Source of the DNA: Brockia lithotrophica
Lineage (GTDB): Bacteria; Bacillota; Bacilli; Thermicanales; DSM-22653
Direction of reading: 5' to 3'
Length of the DNA: 64,000 nucleotides
Assembly: GCA_003050565.1 (NCBI GenBank)
Contig: PEBW01000001.1
Span: forward strand, 1-64,000
Shown: piece after piece, positions 16,485 through 24,656 of the stretch
Layout of the letters: each line of letters starts with the position of its first letter
Position numbering within the stretch: position 1 is the first letter of the stretch
Made by a program: the position numbers and the translations under genes
Notes under the pieces: generated by a model
The model's database searches: none
Told to the model about the DNA's origin: nothing
The model's input: the letters and a program-made list of their open reading frames with translations, nothing else

Positions 16485-18608
16485 TTACCCGCCCATCTCG
16501 GGCCTGGATCGCCGATATGCGACGCCGCCGGCGGCGAGGAGCGCCCCGCCTACGACGAGGAGGACTTCCGGAGGCAAGGCACCCGTCCGGGGGAGAGCCC
16601 GCGCGGGTCCGGACGGGGGAGCGGGCGACGGTTCGGAAACCTTGGTTCCCGCAGGTGCGGGAGAATCGATCGACGGAGGCGTATTCGCCCGCGTGTCCGA
16701 AGTCGGCGGAGCGGCGCCTCCTCCGTCGTCAGGAATTGGAGCGGAGGAGCTTGTCTTTTCGGTGTGGCCTTCTCCATTCTCGGAGCGCGCCTCCTCCGAT
16801 TCGCCCGGCTGAGGCTGCGGCGCCCCCCCTTGAGCCGGCGGCACGAACATCGCGAGCAGCTGGCCGCCTTCGACGAGCTCCGGATCGGTGTGTGTGAAGT
16901 GCGCCTGAACGTCGAAGAGGTACCAGCCCTCGCCGAGGATGTCGGAGACGTCGATGATGCCGGACGACTCTTCGTCGAAGGTCAGGAACTTCTCGCCGCC
17001 CGGGGCGAAGCGTCTCGGATCGTGCTTGGCGACTTCTTCCAGCTTGCCGTCGGCGAGCGTGTAACGCCAGATCTTGGCGATATGATCGTTTTTGCCCGGG
17101 TCTTCTTGGATCAAGATTTCGCCGCGGCGGGTGACGGTGAGGTTGTCCATCATTTTCTGCCCTTCGTCGCCCTTAAGGAGCATCTCGATCGTCCCGCCGA
17201 GCTCAGGCTGCGTCACGTCCTTGAAGGTGAGCTTCCACAGCCGGCTCTTGTTGTTCATCGTGGCGGTGGTGACGAAGTAGAAGACGTTCGGGTCAAGCGG
17301 GTCCCACGCGCCGTCTTCCGGCCGCTGGAACTGGGTAACCCCTCCGGCGATGATCTCCTGGGCCAGCTCGGCGCCGGTCTTGTTTCTGGCATCGCCGAAC
17401 GAATACAGCGAGAACGGCTTCGGTCCCTCCCACTGGGTGTCGTCGCTCTCTAGCGGCAAGCCTTCCACCTTGAGCCCGTATAGAGTCCCGTTGTTCAGCC
17501 CGGCTCGTTCGGCCGGATTTCCTTCGGACTGCTTTTCGCCGATATAGACGAAGACCGTCCCGGACCCTTTTCCAGGGGGAGTATCATCCAGCCCGATGAC
17601 GACCGTCTTTTCGCCCGTCTTGGGATGGACGAGGATGTTTTCCCAGCTGGCCTTCCCCAGGGCCGGAAGTTCATAGCTCGTCCCGTCCAGGGCGTGGGCA
17701 AAGGCGCGGCCCTCACGGCCTTTTTCCTCGCCGTTCATGAACAAGCGGTCCGGATAGCCCTTGCCGCTTTTTTCATCATAGAAGGCTCCGATCGGCGGCA
17801 GGTCGGCCGAGCACAGGCGGGACAGTTCGACGCTCTGGACCGGCGCATCGTATTGATTCTTTTCCTTATTCCACAGCACAAATCGCTGAATCAGGTCTTC
17901 TCCGCGTTTGACTTCCAGCGTCGTTTTATCGATGACCCACTTCGAGACGAAGGCGCCCTTCGCCCCGTGGGCGCGGACCGCTCCCGCGGTGCCCGGATTT
18001 TCGAGGTAAATTTCGTGGTTCATAAGGAGCGTAAACGTGCCGTCGCCGTTGTCGTAAGCGCCGAGGCCGTCGGGGATCCCGACCATCCGGTAAGGCTTCC
18101 CGTCCTTCCCGGGGACCGCGTCCCCGACGGTCAAAACCGACTTGATCTCGACGCCGTCCATCGTCGGCACGAGGTACGGCGGCTTCGAGCTGCTCGGCCC
18201 GCGGTTTGGATCATCTTCAACGACGGGGACAAAGACGGGAATCGTATCCGGGGACGTGGCGCCGATGTTCACAACCCCCGGATAGCGGTAGTCTTTGCCG
18301 TCAACGGTCAGCGTGATGCCGTACGTCCCCTCCGGGAGCGTGACCGTCGCCTGACCGCCGGTCACCGCGATCCCTGCATAAACGTCCTCGCCGACGGTCT
18401 TGCCGTCTGCGTCTGTCTTAAAAATCGTCATCGTCGCCGCCGGCACCGGGCGCTGCTCGACGTCGGACACCGCAAACGTCACCGTTTTCCCGGGCGCCTC
18501 CGCCTGCGCCGCCGGGAGGCCGAACGGCGGCACGAGCAGCGTGACGACGAGCGCCAGCACCAAAGCCACCCTCAGCGGTCGCATCTTGCGCATGACTCGG
18601 TATCCCAT
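16485..18608 (-). CDS. Cell-wall-anchored PhoX-like (DUF839) phosphatase
   Basis: A 707-residue exported protein. The signal peptide (about residues 10-36, ending PAAQA) is followed by a small Ig- or CNA-B-like domain (TVTLPEGTYGITLTVDGKDY). A long DUF839/PhoX beta-propeller comes next: MVGIPDGLGAYDNGDGTFTL, RPEDGAWDPLDPNVFYFVTT, DNLTVTRRGEILIQEDPGKN and SSGIIDVSDILGEGW. PhoX enzymes are calcium/iron-dependent alkaline phosphatases of phosphate scavenging. A Ser/Pro-rich spacer leads to LPRTG, a hydrophobic helix and a basic tail, so sortase should link it to the wall. The tail is nearly identical to that of the protein at 19269. A PhoP-box-like array lies about 260 bases upstream. The start follows GGAGGAGGGG. 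Confidence 0.85.
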   Translation of the reverse strand: MGYRVMRKMRPLRVALVLALVVTLLVPPFGLPAAQAEAPGKTVTFAVSDVEQRPVPAATMTIFKTDADGKTVGEDVYAGIAVTGGQATVTLPEGTYGITLTVDGKDYRYPGVVNIGATSPDTIPVFVPVVEDDPNRGPSSSKPPYLVPTMDGVEIKSVLTVGDAVPGKDGKPYRMVGIPDGLGAYDNGDGTFTLLMNHEIYLENPGTAGAVRAHGAKGAFVSKWVIDKTTLEVKRGEDLIQRFVLWNKEKNQYDAPVQSVELSRLCSADLPPIGAFYDEKSGKGYPDRLFMNGEEKGREGRAFAHALDGTSYELPALGKASWENILVHPKTGEKTVVIGLDDTPPGKGSGTVFVYIGEKQSEGNPAERAGLNNGTLYGLKVEGLPLESDDTQWEGPKPFSLYSFGDARNKTGAELAQEIIAGGVTQFQRPEDGAWDPLDPNVFYFVTTATMNNKSRLWKLTFKDVTQPELGGTIEMLLKGDEGQKMMDNLTVTRRGEILIQEDPGKNDHIAKIWRYTLADGKLEEVAKHDPRRFAPGGEKFLTFDEESSGIIDVSDILGEGWYLFDVQAHFTHTDPELVEGGQLLAMFVPPAQGGAPQPQPGESEEARSENGEGHTEKTSSSAPIPDDGGGAAPPTSDTRANTPPSIDSPAPAGTKVSEPSPAPPSGPARALPRTGALPPEVLLVVGGALLAAGGVAYRRSRPEMGG

Positions 18609-18860
18609 TTTCTCCCATCCCCTCCTCCGCGGTTTTCCTGCTGCCCGGCTGCTTCCCCGATTCTCTCATCGCCTCAGCCTGTCCGCGGTCGCAAGCCGCT
18701 CTCGCCTTCCGCACCGTCACCGGACGGCGCCGAACCGCCCGGCGCATGGCGATGCCGCGTCCAATTCCGTTCTCCCTCCTTTACAACGTGCGTGAAATCT
18801 GACGCCATGCCGAACCCCCGAAAAGCACCCTGGGTTCGAGATCGCGTGCATATCCAAGTT

Positions 18861-18899
18861 TACCAGACGTCTTTTAACGGCCCGTAAATGTTTTGTTAA
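18861..18899 (-). promoter_or_regulatory. PhoP-box-like hexamer array upstream of the PhoX-like gene
   Basis: On the minus strand the hexamers TTAACA, TTTACG and TTAAAA occur with exactly five bases between each, followed at the same spacing by a weak CTGGTA. The 11-bp period and the TT(A/T)ACA-like words match the known Bacillus PhoP box. The start codon is about 250 bases further downstream, leaving room for a promoter and leader. An orphan AAAGGAGGG near 18775-18783 lies in that leader. Confidence 0.6.
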
Positions 18900-19009
18900 G
18901 TTTCGATGAAGCTTCGTATCGTGTCTATAAATGACGCTGCATCTGCTCTGCCGGTGGGCGGCCGCTTTCGCATCGGGGCGTCGAAGGCTGCCCGAAGGAT
19001 TCCTTGCAA

Positions 19010-19268
19010 ATCTGCGATCGCAACAATTCTCACGTTGCTCGCGCTTCTCGTGAAAATTCGCTTCGTACGTGCGGCAAAAAACGCGTAAGAAAAAAGTTGC
19101 TCATGAAAAGGAGGCAATCCACACAGGGGAAAGCTTTTTTCTCTCGGCGAACAGCCGAATTTCTCCTTTTCGTGATGCGCACGGACTCGTAGGCTGGAAC
19201 GTAGAAAAGCGATCCCTTACGTCCGCGTCTTCCCGACGGCGTCCGTGAAAATATCGTTCGGAGGCTCC
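19010..19268 (+). pseudogene. Scar of a collapsed duplicate of the permease region
   Basis: About 19010-19091 matches the 3' end of the first permease gene (ending RFVRAAKNA then stop). About 19092-19170 matches the intergenic part and the first codons of the second permease, whose ATG is now AGG. About 19172-19206 matches the last codons of the second permease, and the match continues into the tail of the next LPRTG gene. The roughly 775 bases between are deleted. Sequence is close to the source at 15455-15616 and 16391-16484. No function is expected. Confidence 0.85.
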
Positions 19269-21203
19269 TTACCCGTTCATCTCAAGCCTGGATCGCCGAT
19301 ATGCGACGCCGCCGGCGGCGAGGAGCGTTCCGCCCACGACGAGGAGGACTTCCGGAGGCAAGGCACCCGTCCGGGGGAGAGCCCGCGCAGGTCCGGACGG
19401 GGGAGCGGGCGACGGTTCGGGAGCTTCGGTCGCCCCGGATGCGGGAGCGTTGCCCGACGAAGGCGCATCCCCCGATTCGGCCGAACCCGGCGGAGCGGCA
19501 CCTGCCCCGTCGCCGGGAGTCGGAGCGGGGGAGGTCGCCGTTTCCATGCGTTCGATGCGGCCTTCCACACGGGGGGAGACTGGAGAGTGGGCTTCCAGGT
19601 ATTCGACTAAGGCGTCGTGGTCGACTTCGTAGAGTTCGACAATCCGGCCTTCGTCTTTCGCGCGCTTTAAGACTTCGTACCCGTCGCCGCCGTCGGCGAC
19701 GAAGTTGTTCGTCACGAGGAGGTACGTCGCGCGGTGATCGAGGGGGCGGTACGTCCGCGCCTTTTCGTCCCAAACCTCGACGCGGAGGATGCGCTCCCCT
19801 GCGGGGCGAGCGGGATCGAAGGCGTAGCGCATCCCCGCGACCTGGGGAAACCTTCCGTGCTTGTCCTCCACCTTGGAGACGCCGTTTTCCAGGGCTTCCA
19901 AGATTTCCGCGCCCGTGAGGCGGAGGATCACGAGCATGTTGTTGAACGGCATGACTTCGAGGACCTGGCCTAAGGTGACGTCCCCGGCGGGGATGGACGC
20001 GCGAATGCCGCCGCCGTTGACCAACGCGAGCTGCGTCTCCGGAATCGCCTTGCGGGCCTTTTCCAAGTAGGCGTCGGCGATCAAGTTGCCGAGGTTGGTC
20101 TCCTGCGTGCGCACGCGCTCCCGCGCTCCGTCCAGGTCGACGAGCGTCTTCCCCACTACGCGCCGTTTGATCTCCTCGAGGGGGGCGTCGTACGACTCGA
20201 GGAGCTGTTTGAGTTCCGGATCCGGGGGGACGTCATTGAGGGAAAGGAGTTCTCCTTGGGCCTGGGAGAGCCGGGTCTCCCCTCCGGACTCGAAGGCAAA
20301 CGACAGGTCGAGACGCCCAAGGTATTTCCCCCACTCGCCGGCCTGAGCGACCCACGTCGCACGACCGTCGGGTCGGGCAAGGGCGACGGGCGGATTGAGC
20401 GCGGTGTGCGAGTGGCCCCCGACGATCACGTCGATTCCCGGGACGGCCTGGGCGAGGCGCCGATCCTCGGCGTAGCCGATGTGGGTGACGGCTACGATCA
20501 CGTCGGCTCCGCGCTTCCCGAGCTCCTCCACCATGCGACGCGCCGTCTCCACCTCGTCGCGGAAGGTCACACCGGGGCCGGGGTTCGAAAGAATCGCCGT
20601 CTCCTTGGTCGTGAGGCCGAAGATCCCTACGCGCACTTCTTCCAGATCCCAAACGGCGCCGGGGTAGATCTTCCCGGCGTAGTCCTTCTTCGTCGCCGGG
20701 GTGATGACGGGGATCTCGTTCGCAACCACCTCGGCGAGCTTCGCGTCGGGCTGGACGGAGAGGTTTGCGGAGAAGACCGGGAACGCGAGTGCGCGGACGA
20801 ACGCCGCGAGCACGTCTTGTCCGCGGTCGAACTCGTGGTTTCCGAGGACGAGGAGGTCGTAGCCCATGCGGTTCATGAACTCGGCGTCGGCGAGTCCCCG
20901 GTAGTGCGACGAGTAGAGCGTCCCCGTAAAGACGTCCCCCGCGTCCACGAGAAGGACGCGCTTTCCGGAAGCCTCCGCCTCGCGGCGAATCTCGGCGATC
21001 TTGGTCCCCCGGGCGGGGGCGTTCTCCAGGTGCCCGTGGGTGTCGTTCGTGTGCAGGAGGATGAGATCCGGCGGAGCCTGAGGCGCTTCCGCCTCGGCGC
21101 GAGTAAAGCCCAGACCTCCGAGGGAAACCGAGAAGAGCAGGACGGCGAGGATCACCCTCGCCAAGCCGGACCGAAATCGCGCACGCGAGCGGATTTCGTT
21201 CAT
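19269..21203 (-). CDS. Cell-wall-anchored 5'-nucleotidase (UshA/YfkN type)
   Basis: A 644-residue exported enzyme is read from ATG 21203 (GGAGGT twelve bases upstream). The signal peptide ends near RAEAEA. Metallophosphatase motifs follow in order: LLHTNDTHGHLEN, VDAGDVFTG, LGNHEFDRG, THIGY and GGHSHTAL. The 5'-nucleotidase C-terminal domain is marked by TNLGNLIADAYLEKA and LVNGGGIRASIPAGDVTLGQ. It would strip phosphate from nucleotides outside the cell. A Ser/Pro/Ala linker leads to LPRTG, helix and RRSR tail. A PhoP-box-like array lies about 150 bases upstream. The sorting tail and sequence beyond the stop match the PhoX-like gene, showing a shared origin of the 3' end. Confidence 0.9.
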   Translation of the reverse strand: MNEIRSRARFRSGLARVILAVLLFSVSLGGLGFTRAEAEAPQAPPDLILLHTNDTHGHLENAPARGTKIAEIRREAEASGKRVLLVDAGDVFTGTLYSSHYRGLADAEFMNRMGYDLLVLGNHEFDRGQDVLAAFVRALAFPVFSANLSVQPDAKLAEVVANEIPVITPATKKDYAGKIYPGAVWDLEEVRVGIFGLTTKETAILSNPGPGVTFRDEVETARRMVEELGKRGADVIVAVTHIGYAEDRRLAQAVPGIDVIVGGHSHTALNPPVALARPDGRATWVAQAGEWGKYLGRLDLSFAFESGGETRLSQAQGELLSLNDVPPDPELKQLLESYDAPLEEIKRRVVGKTLVDLDGARERVRTQETNLGNLIADAYLEKARKAIPETQLALVNGGGIRASIPAGDVTLGQVLEVMPFNNMLVILRLTGAEILEALENGVSKVEDKHGRFPQVAGMRYAFDPARPAGERILRVEVWDEKARTYRPLDHRATYLLVTNNFVADGGDGYEVLKRAKDEGRIVELYEVDHDALVEYLEAHSPVSPRVEGRIERMETATSPAPTPGDGAGAAPPGSAESGDAPSSGNAPASGATEAPEPSPAPPSGPARALPRTGALPPEVLLVVGGTLLAAGGVAYRRSRLEMNG

Positions 21204-21350
21204 TTGCTTATGCTTACCTCCTCGTCTTCCCGTGCACGGGAAGCGTGCTTCTCTTAGCCGATACCCGATCCACGGGCGATCCACGGGTCTCTCGGTAACC
21301 CGGAAAAAGACGCGAGATCGTCTCTCTCTCGTGCCATTCTAGTTCACGAG

Positions 21351-21389
21351 GATGAATTTCCGGTTAACTTTGCGTAAAGATTCTGTTAG
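21351..21389 (-). promoter_or_regulatory. PhoP-box-like hexamer array upstream of the 5'-nucleotidase gene
   Basis: On the minus strand CTAACA, TTTACG, TTAACC and TTCATC follow each other with exactly five bases between each. The same 11-bp period and the same TTTACG word occur upstream of the PhoX-like gene at 18861-18899. This supports joint control by PhoP under phosphate limitation; no phoPR genes are in the window. Confidence 0.65.
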
Positions 21390-21394
21390 GATTC

Positions 21395-21426
21395 GAAACA
21401 AAGAAGGGGCGGAGAAACTCCGCCCC
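21395..21426 (-). terminator. Intrinsic terminator after rph-rdgB
   Basis: A nine-base stem (GGGGCGGAG with CTCCGCCCC, 21406-21414 and 21418-21426) has a three-base loop. On the minus strand it is followed by TTCTTTGTTTC. It lies about 90 bases after the rdgB stop. Confidence 0.75.
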
Positions 21427-21515
21427 TTGCTCGGCTCTGAACGACCTCATCCCGGCCGCTTTCCCCGTACGGTGCGCCGGATCGCGTCCCCGCACACTTC
21501 GGGGAAGAGGGCTTC

Positions 21516-22142
21516 TCACGATTCCGGTGGCTCTTCGGCGAGGCGACGCTTCAGGTAGGCGACAAAGGCGCGCAGGGCCTGCCCGCGGTGACTGACCGCG
21601 TTTTTCACCTCGAGGGGTACCTCGGCGAGGGTCTTCCCGAGGTCGGGTACGAAAAACACGGGGTCGTAGCCGAAGCCGCCCGTCCCCCGCGGTTCTTCGA
21701 CGATTACCCCGTCCAACCTGCCCTCGAAGGTCTGCACGGGTTCTGCGGGGGCTGCAAAGGCGATCACGCTCACGAAGTAGGCTCGGCGGTCGGCGACGCC
21801 TTGCATCTCGGCGAGCAGCTTGGCCACATTTGCCGCGTCGTCCGCCTCTTCTCCCGCATAGCGGGCCGAACGAACGCCCGGGCGTCCCCCCAAGGCGGGG
21901 ACGACGAGACCGGAATCGTCGGCCAAGCTGGGGAGTCCGGTAGCCTCCATGGCCGCCACGGCCTTGCGCACGGCGTTTTCTGCAAAGGTCTCCCCCGTCT
22001 CAGGGGGAAGCTCCACGTCGGGAAACCTCTCGAGAGAGACGATCCCCCAAGCGAGGGGGGCGAGGAGTTCCCGCACTTCCCGGACTTTTCCGGGATTTCG
22101 AGAGGCGATGAGGAGGAGACGGGTGAGGCGGGGCCGACTCAC
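21516..22142 (-). CDS. rdgB: XTP/dITP diphosphatase, nucleotide-pool sanitation
   Basis: This 208-residue Ham1/RdgB enzyme hydrolyses dITP, XTP and similar non-standard nucleotides to monophosphates. Family motifs are all present: [10 protein letters not shown] near the N-terminus, [36 protein letters not shown] and SHRGQAL. The GTG start overlaps the rph stop by four bases (GTGA), so the two are translationally coupled, as in Bacillus subtilis. A terminator follows. Confidence 0.95.
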   Translation of the reverse strand: MSRPRLTRLLLIASRNPGKVREVRELLAPLAWGIVSLERFPDVELPPETGETFAENAVRKAVAAMEATGLPSLADDSGLVVPALGGRPGVRSARYAGEEADDAANVAKLLAEMQGVADRRAYFVSVIAFAAPAEPVQTFEGRLDGVIVEEPRGTGGFGYDPVFFVPDLGKTLAEVPLEVKNAVSHRGQALRAFVAYLKRRLAEEPPES

Positions 22143-22990
22143 GAGGGACCACCGTCCTCGGAAGCTCCGCCTTCCGCGGGGGGGCCTTCGGGAACAACGA
22201 AGGGCCCCTGCTCGTCGAAAGCACGATCTCCGGCCTCGGGCGCGCGCCGCGCCAGATCGGCGATCCGCTCTCCTATCGGGCCCAGTACTTCCCGTTCGAT
22301 CTCCACGAGGCGCCGGATCCCACGTTCCGCGAGGGACAAGAGTTCTTCGAGCTCTGCGCGACGGAAAGGAGAACCCTCGCCGCTTCCCTGGATTTCGACG
22401 AACCGCCCGCTCCCCGTCATGGCGATGTTCATGTCTACGCGCGCCTCGGAATCCTCGGCAAAGTTGAGGTCGAGGAGGGGGACGTCGCCGACGACGCCCA
22501 CGCTCGTCGCCGCCAGGAAATCCACGAGAGGGATTTCGGCGATTTCCCCGCGTTCGCGCAGACGTTCAAAGGCAAAGGCGAGGGCGACAAAGCCGCCCGT
22601 GATCGCCGCCGTACGCGTACCGCCGTCCGCCTGCAGGACATCGGCGTCTACGATCACCGTGCGTTCCCCGAGGCGTTCGGGGTCGACCACGGCGCGGAGC
22701 GCCCGTCCGATGAGACGCTGGATTTCCATCGTGCGCCCCTGGAGGTGACCCCGCACGGACTCGCGCTGCGTGCGGGTCTCCGTTGAACGGGGGAGGAGGC
22801 TGTACTCGGCCGTCACCCACCCGCGCCCTTGCCCGCGGAGAAATGGGGGAACCTTGTCTTCTACGGTAGCCGTCACGTAGACGCGCGTGTCGCCGACCTC
22901 GATGAGGACGGATCCCTCGGCGTATTTGTTGACGTGGGGGGTGAGTCGAACGGGCCGGAGTTCGTCGGGGCTGCGTCCGTCAATGCGCAC
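22139..22990 (-). CDS. rph: Ribonuclease PH, tRNA 3' processing
   Basis: This phosphorolytic 3'-to-5' exoribonuclease trims tRNA precursors. I choose GTG 22990, which follows GCGAGG at normal spacing and gives the usual [16 protein letters not shown] start; GTG 23023 would add eleven atypical residues. Length is then 283. Conserved parts include [53 protein letters not shown] and [19 protein letters not shown]. The last 40 residues are a low-complexity acidic tail. The gene is first in an operon with rdgB. Its promoter region abuts the right end of an IS607-type element. Confidence 0.95.
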   Translation of the reverse strand: MRIDGRSPDELRPVRLTPHVNKYAEGSVLIEVGDTRVYVTATVEDKVPPFLRGQGRGWVTAEYSLLPRSTETRTQRESVRGHLQGRTMEIQRLIGRALRAVVDPERLGERTVIVDADVLQADGGTRTAAITGGFVALAFAFERLRERGEIAEIPLVDFLAATSVGVVGDVPLLDLNFAEDSEARVDMNIAMTGSGRFVEIQGSGEGSPFRRAELEELLSLAERGIRRLVEIEREVLGPIGERIADLARRAPEAGDRAFDEQGPFVVPEGPPAEGGASEDGGPS

Positions 22991-23029
22991 ATGTTCCACC
23001 TCGCTTCGAACCGCACAAGCCACCTCCTC

Positions 23030-23057
23030 ATTATACCGTTCCGCAACTCATAGACAA
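23030..23057 (-). promoter_or_regulatory. Likely sigma-A promoter for rph, partly within the IS end
   Basis: A perfect -10 TATAAT (23030-23035) stands 16 bases after a TTGTCT (-35, 23052-23057). The -35 half seems to lie inside the right end of the IS607-type element, and the -10 lies next to the junction. Transcription would start about 30 bases before the rph start codon. Confidence 0.5.
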
Positions 23058-23190
23058 ATATCCCAAGAGAGGGATACCGTCCGGTTGCTTCCTGCTTCAT
23101 CGGCGGGGTGCTCGTAGACCGGATTTCCGTTCCGCCGCAGAGCCCGTCTCCACAGGCTTCTCTTCCCGCGGAACTCGCGGTAGGGCAGCC
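23050..23190 (-). ncRNA. Probable omega-RNA (reRNA) scaffold of the IS607-type element
   Basis: Downstream of tnpB the minus strand reads GAAGCCTGTGGAGACGGGCT, CTGCGGCGGAACGG, ACGAGCACCCCGCCGATGAA and CGGACGGTATCCC. This is the conserved, structured block found after many IS607 tnpB genes. In such elements the transcript of this end binds TnpB, and the guide is the flanking DNA just beyond the right end. Here that flank is the rph promoter and leader. The boundaries are approximate. Confidence 0.6.
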
Positions 23191-24413
23191 TATGTGCCGA
23201 CTGCCAGGGCAAATTTGAGCAGATTCTTCGCCGCGTTCTCGTCTCGGTCGTGGTGTGCACCGCAAACGGGACACGTCCACGCCCGGACGGAAAGCGGAAG
23301 TTCGGGAAGAACATGCCCGCAGGAAGAGCACGTCTTCGACGTCGGCTCGTAGCGGTTCACCTTCGCAAGCCTCACTCCCCGAAGCTTGGCTTTCGCTTCG
23401 AGGAGCGCCCGGAAGGTGCCCCACCCGACGTCGGCGATGTGCCGCGCGAGGCGGTCGTTCTTCAGCATCCCGGCGATGTTCAGATCCTCGATCGCGATCA
23501 CCGGATGCGTCCGGACGAGTTCGGTCGTGAGCTTGTGGAGGAAGTCCAGCCGGATGTTTCGAATCCGGCGATGAAGTCTGGCAATCTCGAGACGCGCCTT
23601 TTCGTAGTTCTTCGTCCGCATTTTGAGCTTCCCGTGCTCGTCTCTTATGCCTCGACGGGAAAGTTTTCGCTGAAGTCTTTTCAGACGTTTGAGCGCGCGC
23701 CGAAGCGGTCTCGGAGCATCGGTCTTTCGGATTGCCCCCGTTTCATCCGCCAGCGTCATGAAGCTTTTCAGGCCGGCGTCGATCCCTGCAGCCGGCCCCT
23801 TCGGCGGAGGGGGACCTAAAATCTCTTCTTCCACCGTGAGGCTCACGAACCACCGATCGGCCTCGCGGCTCACGGTGGCGTGAAGGATGCGCCCCTGCGG
23901 AAGATACGTGCGCACGGCTCCGCTCTTCTTCCGGCGGACGGGCTTTTCTTTGAGGCGGACGGCGCCGATCCGGGGCAACACGATGTGCCGCGCCTTTCCG
24001 GGATGGCGTAGGTCTAGTCCGTCTACGAGGAGCCGGATCGTTCCGGAACTGTTGTCCAGCCGGAAGCGGTCCCGGCCATCTTTCTTTCGCCGCGGCTTGG
24101 GGTAGCCGACCTTCCGGCCGGTCTTCCGCCCGCGGAAAAAGTTCTTGAACGCCTTTTCCAGATCCCGCAGCGCCTCCTGCGGCGCCCACTTGGACACTTC
24201 GTACATCCACGGGAAGTCCGTCTTCTTGCGGCGGTTCAGTTCCCGGTGGAGTTCGACGGCGTTTGTCGTGCGGCCTTCTTTTTCGTAAATCTCCTTCCAC
24301 CGCGCGAGGCCCCAGTTGTAGGAGAAGCGGGCGGCCCCGGCGTGCTTGGCGAGGAGGATGCGTTGTTCCTTGTTGGGGTCGAGCTCGTACCGGTAGGCTC
24401 TATGGATCTTCAC
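23190..24413 (-). CDS. tnpB: TnpB RNA-guided nuclease, full length
   Basis: A 407-residue protein from GTG 24413 (VKIHRAYRYELDPNKEQRIL). RuvC-type catalytic residues are all present: Asp212 in AGIDAGLKS, Glu309 in VIAIEDLNI and Asp391 in HDRDENAAKN. The four zinc-finger cysteines (362, 365, 381, 384) flank GHVLPELPLSVRAW. TnpB proteins cut DNA opposite a guide carried by the element's own right-end RNA and help the element persist after excision. The gene is preceded by a remnant of tnpA fused in frame from 24497, so a longer fusion product starting MKLSQW is possible. The protein looks intact and could be active. Confidence 0.9.
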   Translation of the reverse strand: MKIHRAYRYELDPNKEQRILLAKHAGAARFSYNWGLARWKEIYEKEGRTTNAVELHRELNRRKKTDFPWMYEVSKWAPQEALRDLEKAFKNFFRGRKTGRKVGYPKPRRKKDGRDRFRLDNSSGTIRLLVDGLDLRHPGKARHIVLPRIGAVRLKEKPVRRKKSGAVRTYLPQGRILHATVSREADRWFVSLTVEEEILGPPPPKGPAAGIDAGLKSFMTLADETGAIRKTDAPRPLRRALKRLKRLQRKLSRRGIRDEHGKLKMRTKNYEKARLEIARLHRRIRNIRLDFLHKLTTELVRTHPVIAIEDLNIAGMLKNDRLARHIADVGWGTFRALLEAKAKLRGVRLAKVNRYEPTSKTCSSCGHVLPELPLSVRAWTCPVCGAHHDRDENAAKNLLKFALAVGT

Positions 24414-24656
24414 GCCCGAGCACCTCCGACGCCGAACCAAGCACCACGCCGTCTTGTAGGTGATGCCGCGCTTTTTTGCCCATTCGCTGAGTTTCATGAG
24501 TATATTTTACCCTAGAAAGAGACGAAGTTAAATTATATTTTCGGCTGCTGACAACCCTAACCTCCGCCGGCTTCCGCTTCCCCTCCTGACGGGCAACCGC
24601 CGGCGCGCAAAGTCGCATCGCCTCTGCCCAAAGCTCGGATCGGGTACCCGAGACGC

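Larger units (their letters stand above)
23045..24560 (-). mobile_element. IS607-type derivative, copy 2, tnpA deleted, tnpB intact
   Basis: The left end (24498-24560, up to GCTGCTGACAACCC) matches copy 1 at 2909-2965. The first 18 codons of tnpA remain (MKLSQWAKKRGITYKTAW, from 24497). They then jump to about ten codons of unrelated reading and the tnpB start, so some 480 bases of tnpA are missing. tnpB is full length, and the right end carries the conserved non-coding block. Without tnpA it can move only if another IS607 recombinase acts in trans. The exact right boundary near 23045 is inferred. Confidence 0.8.

Noticed and set aside
20256-21257. Open plus-strand frame over the 5'-nucleotidase gene
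   Set aside because: It is a shadow of a gene with all metallophosphatase motifs and has no ribosome site or recognisable domain.
24414-24497. In-frame extension of tnpB starting MKLSQW as the real gene start
   Set aside because: It is the remainder of tnpA after a deletion. TnpB itself begins at GTG 24413, as in copy 1.
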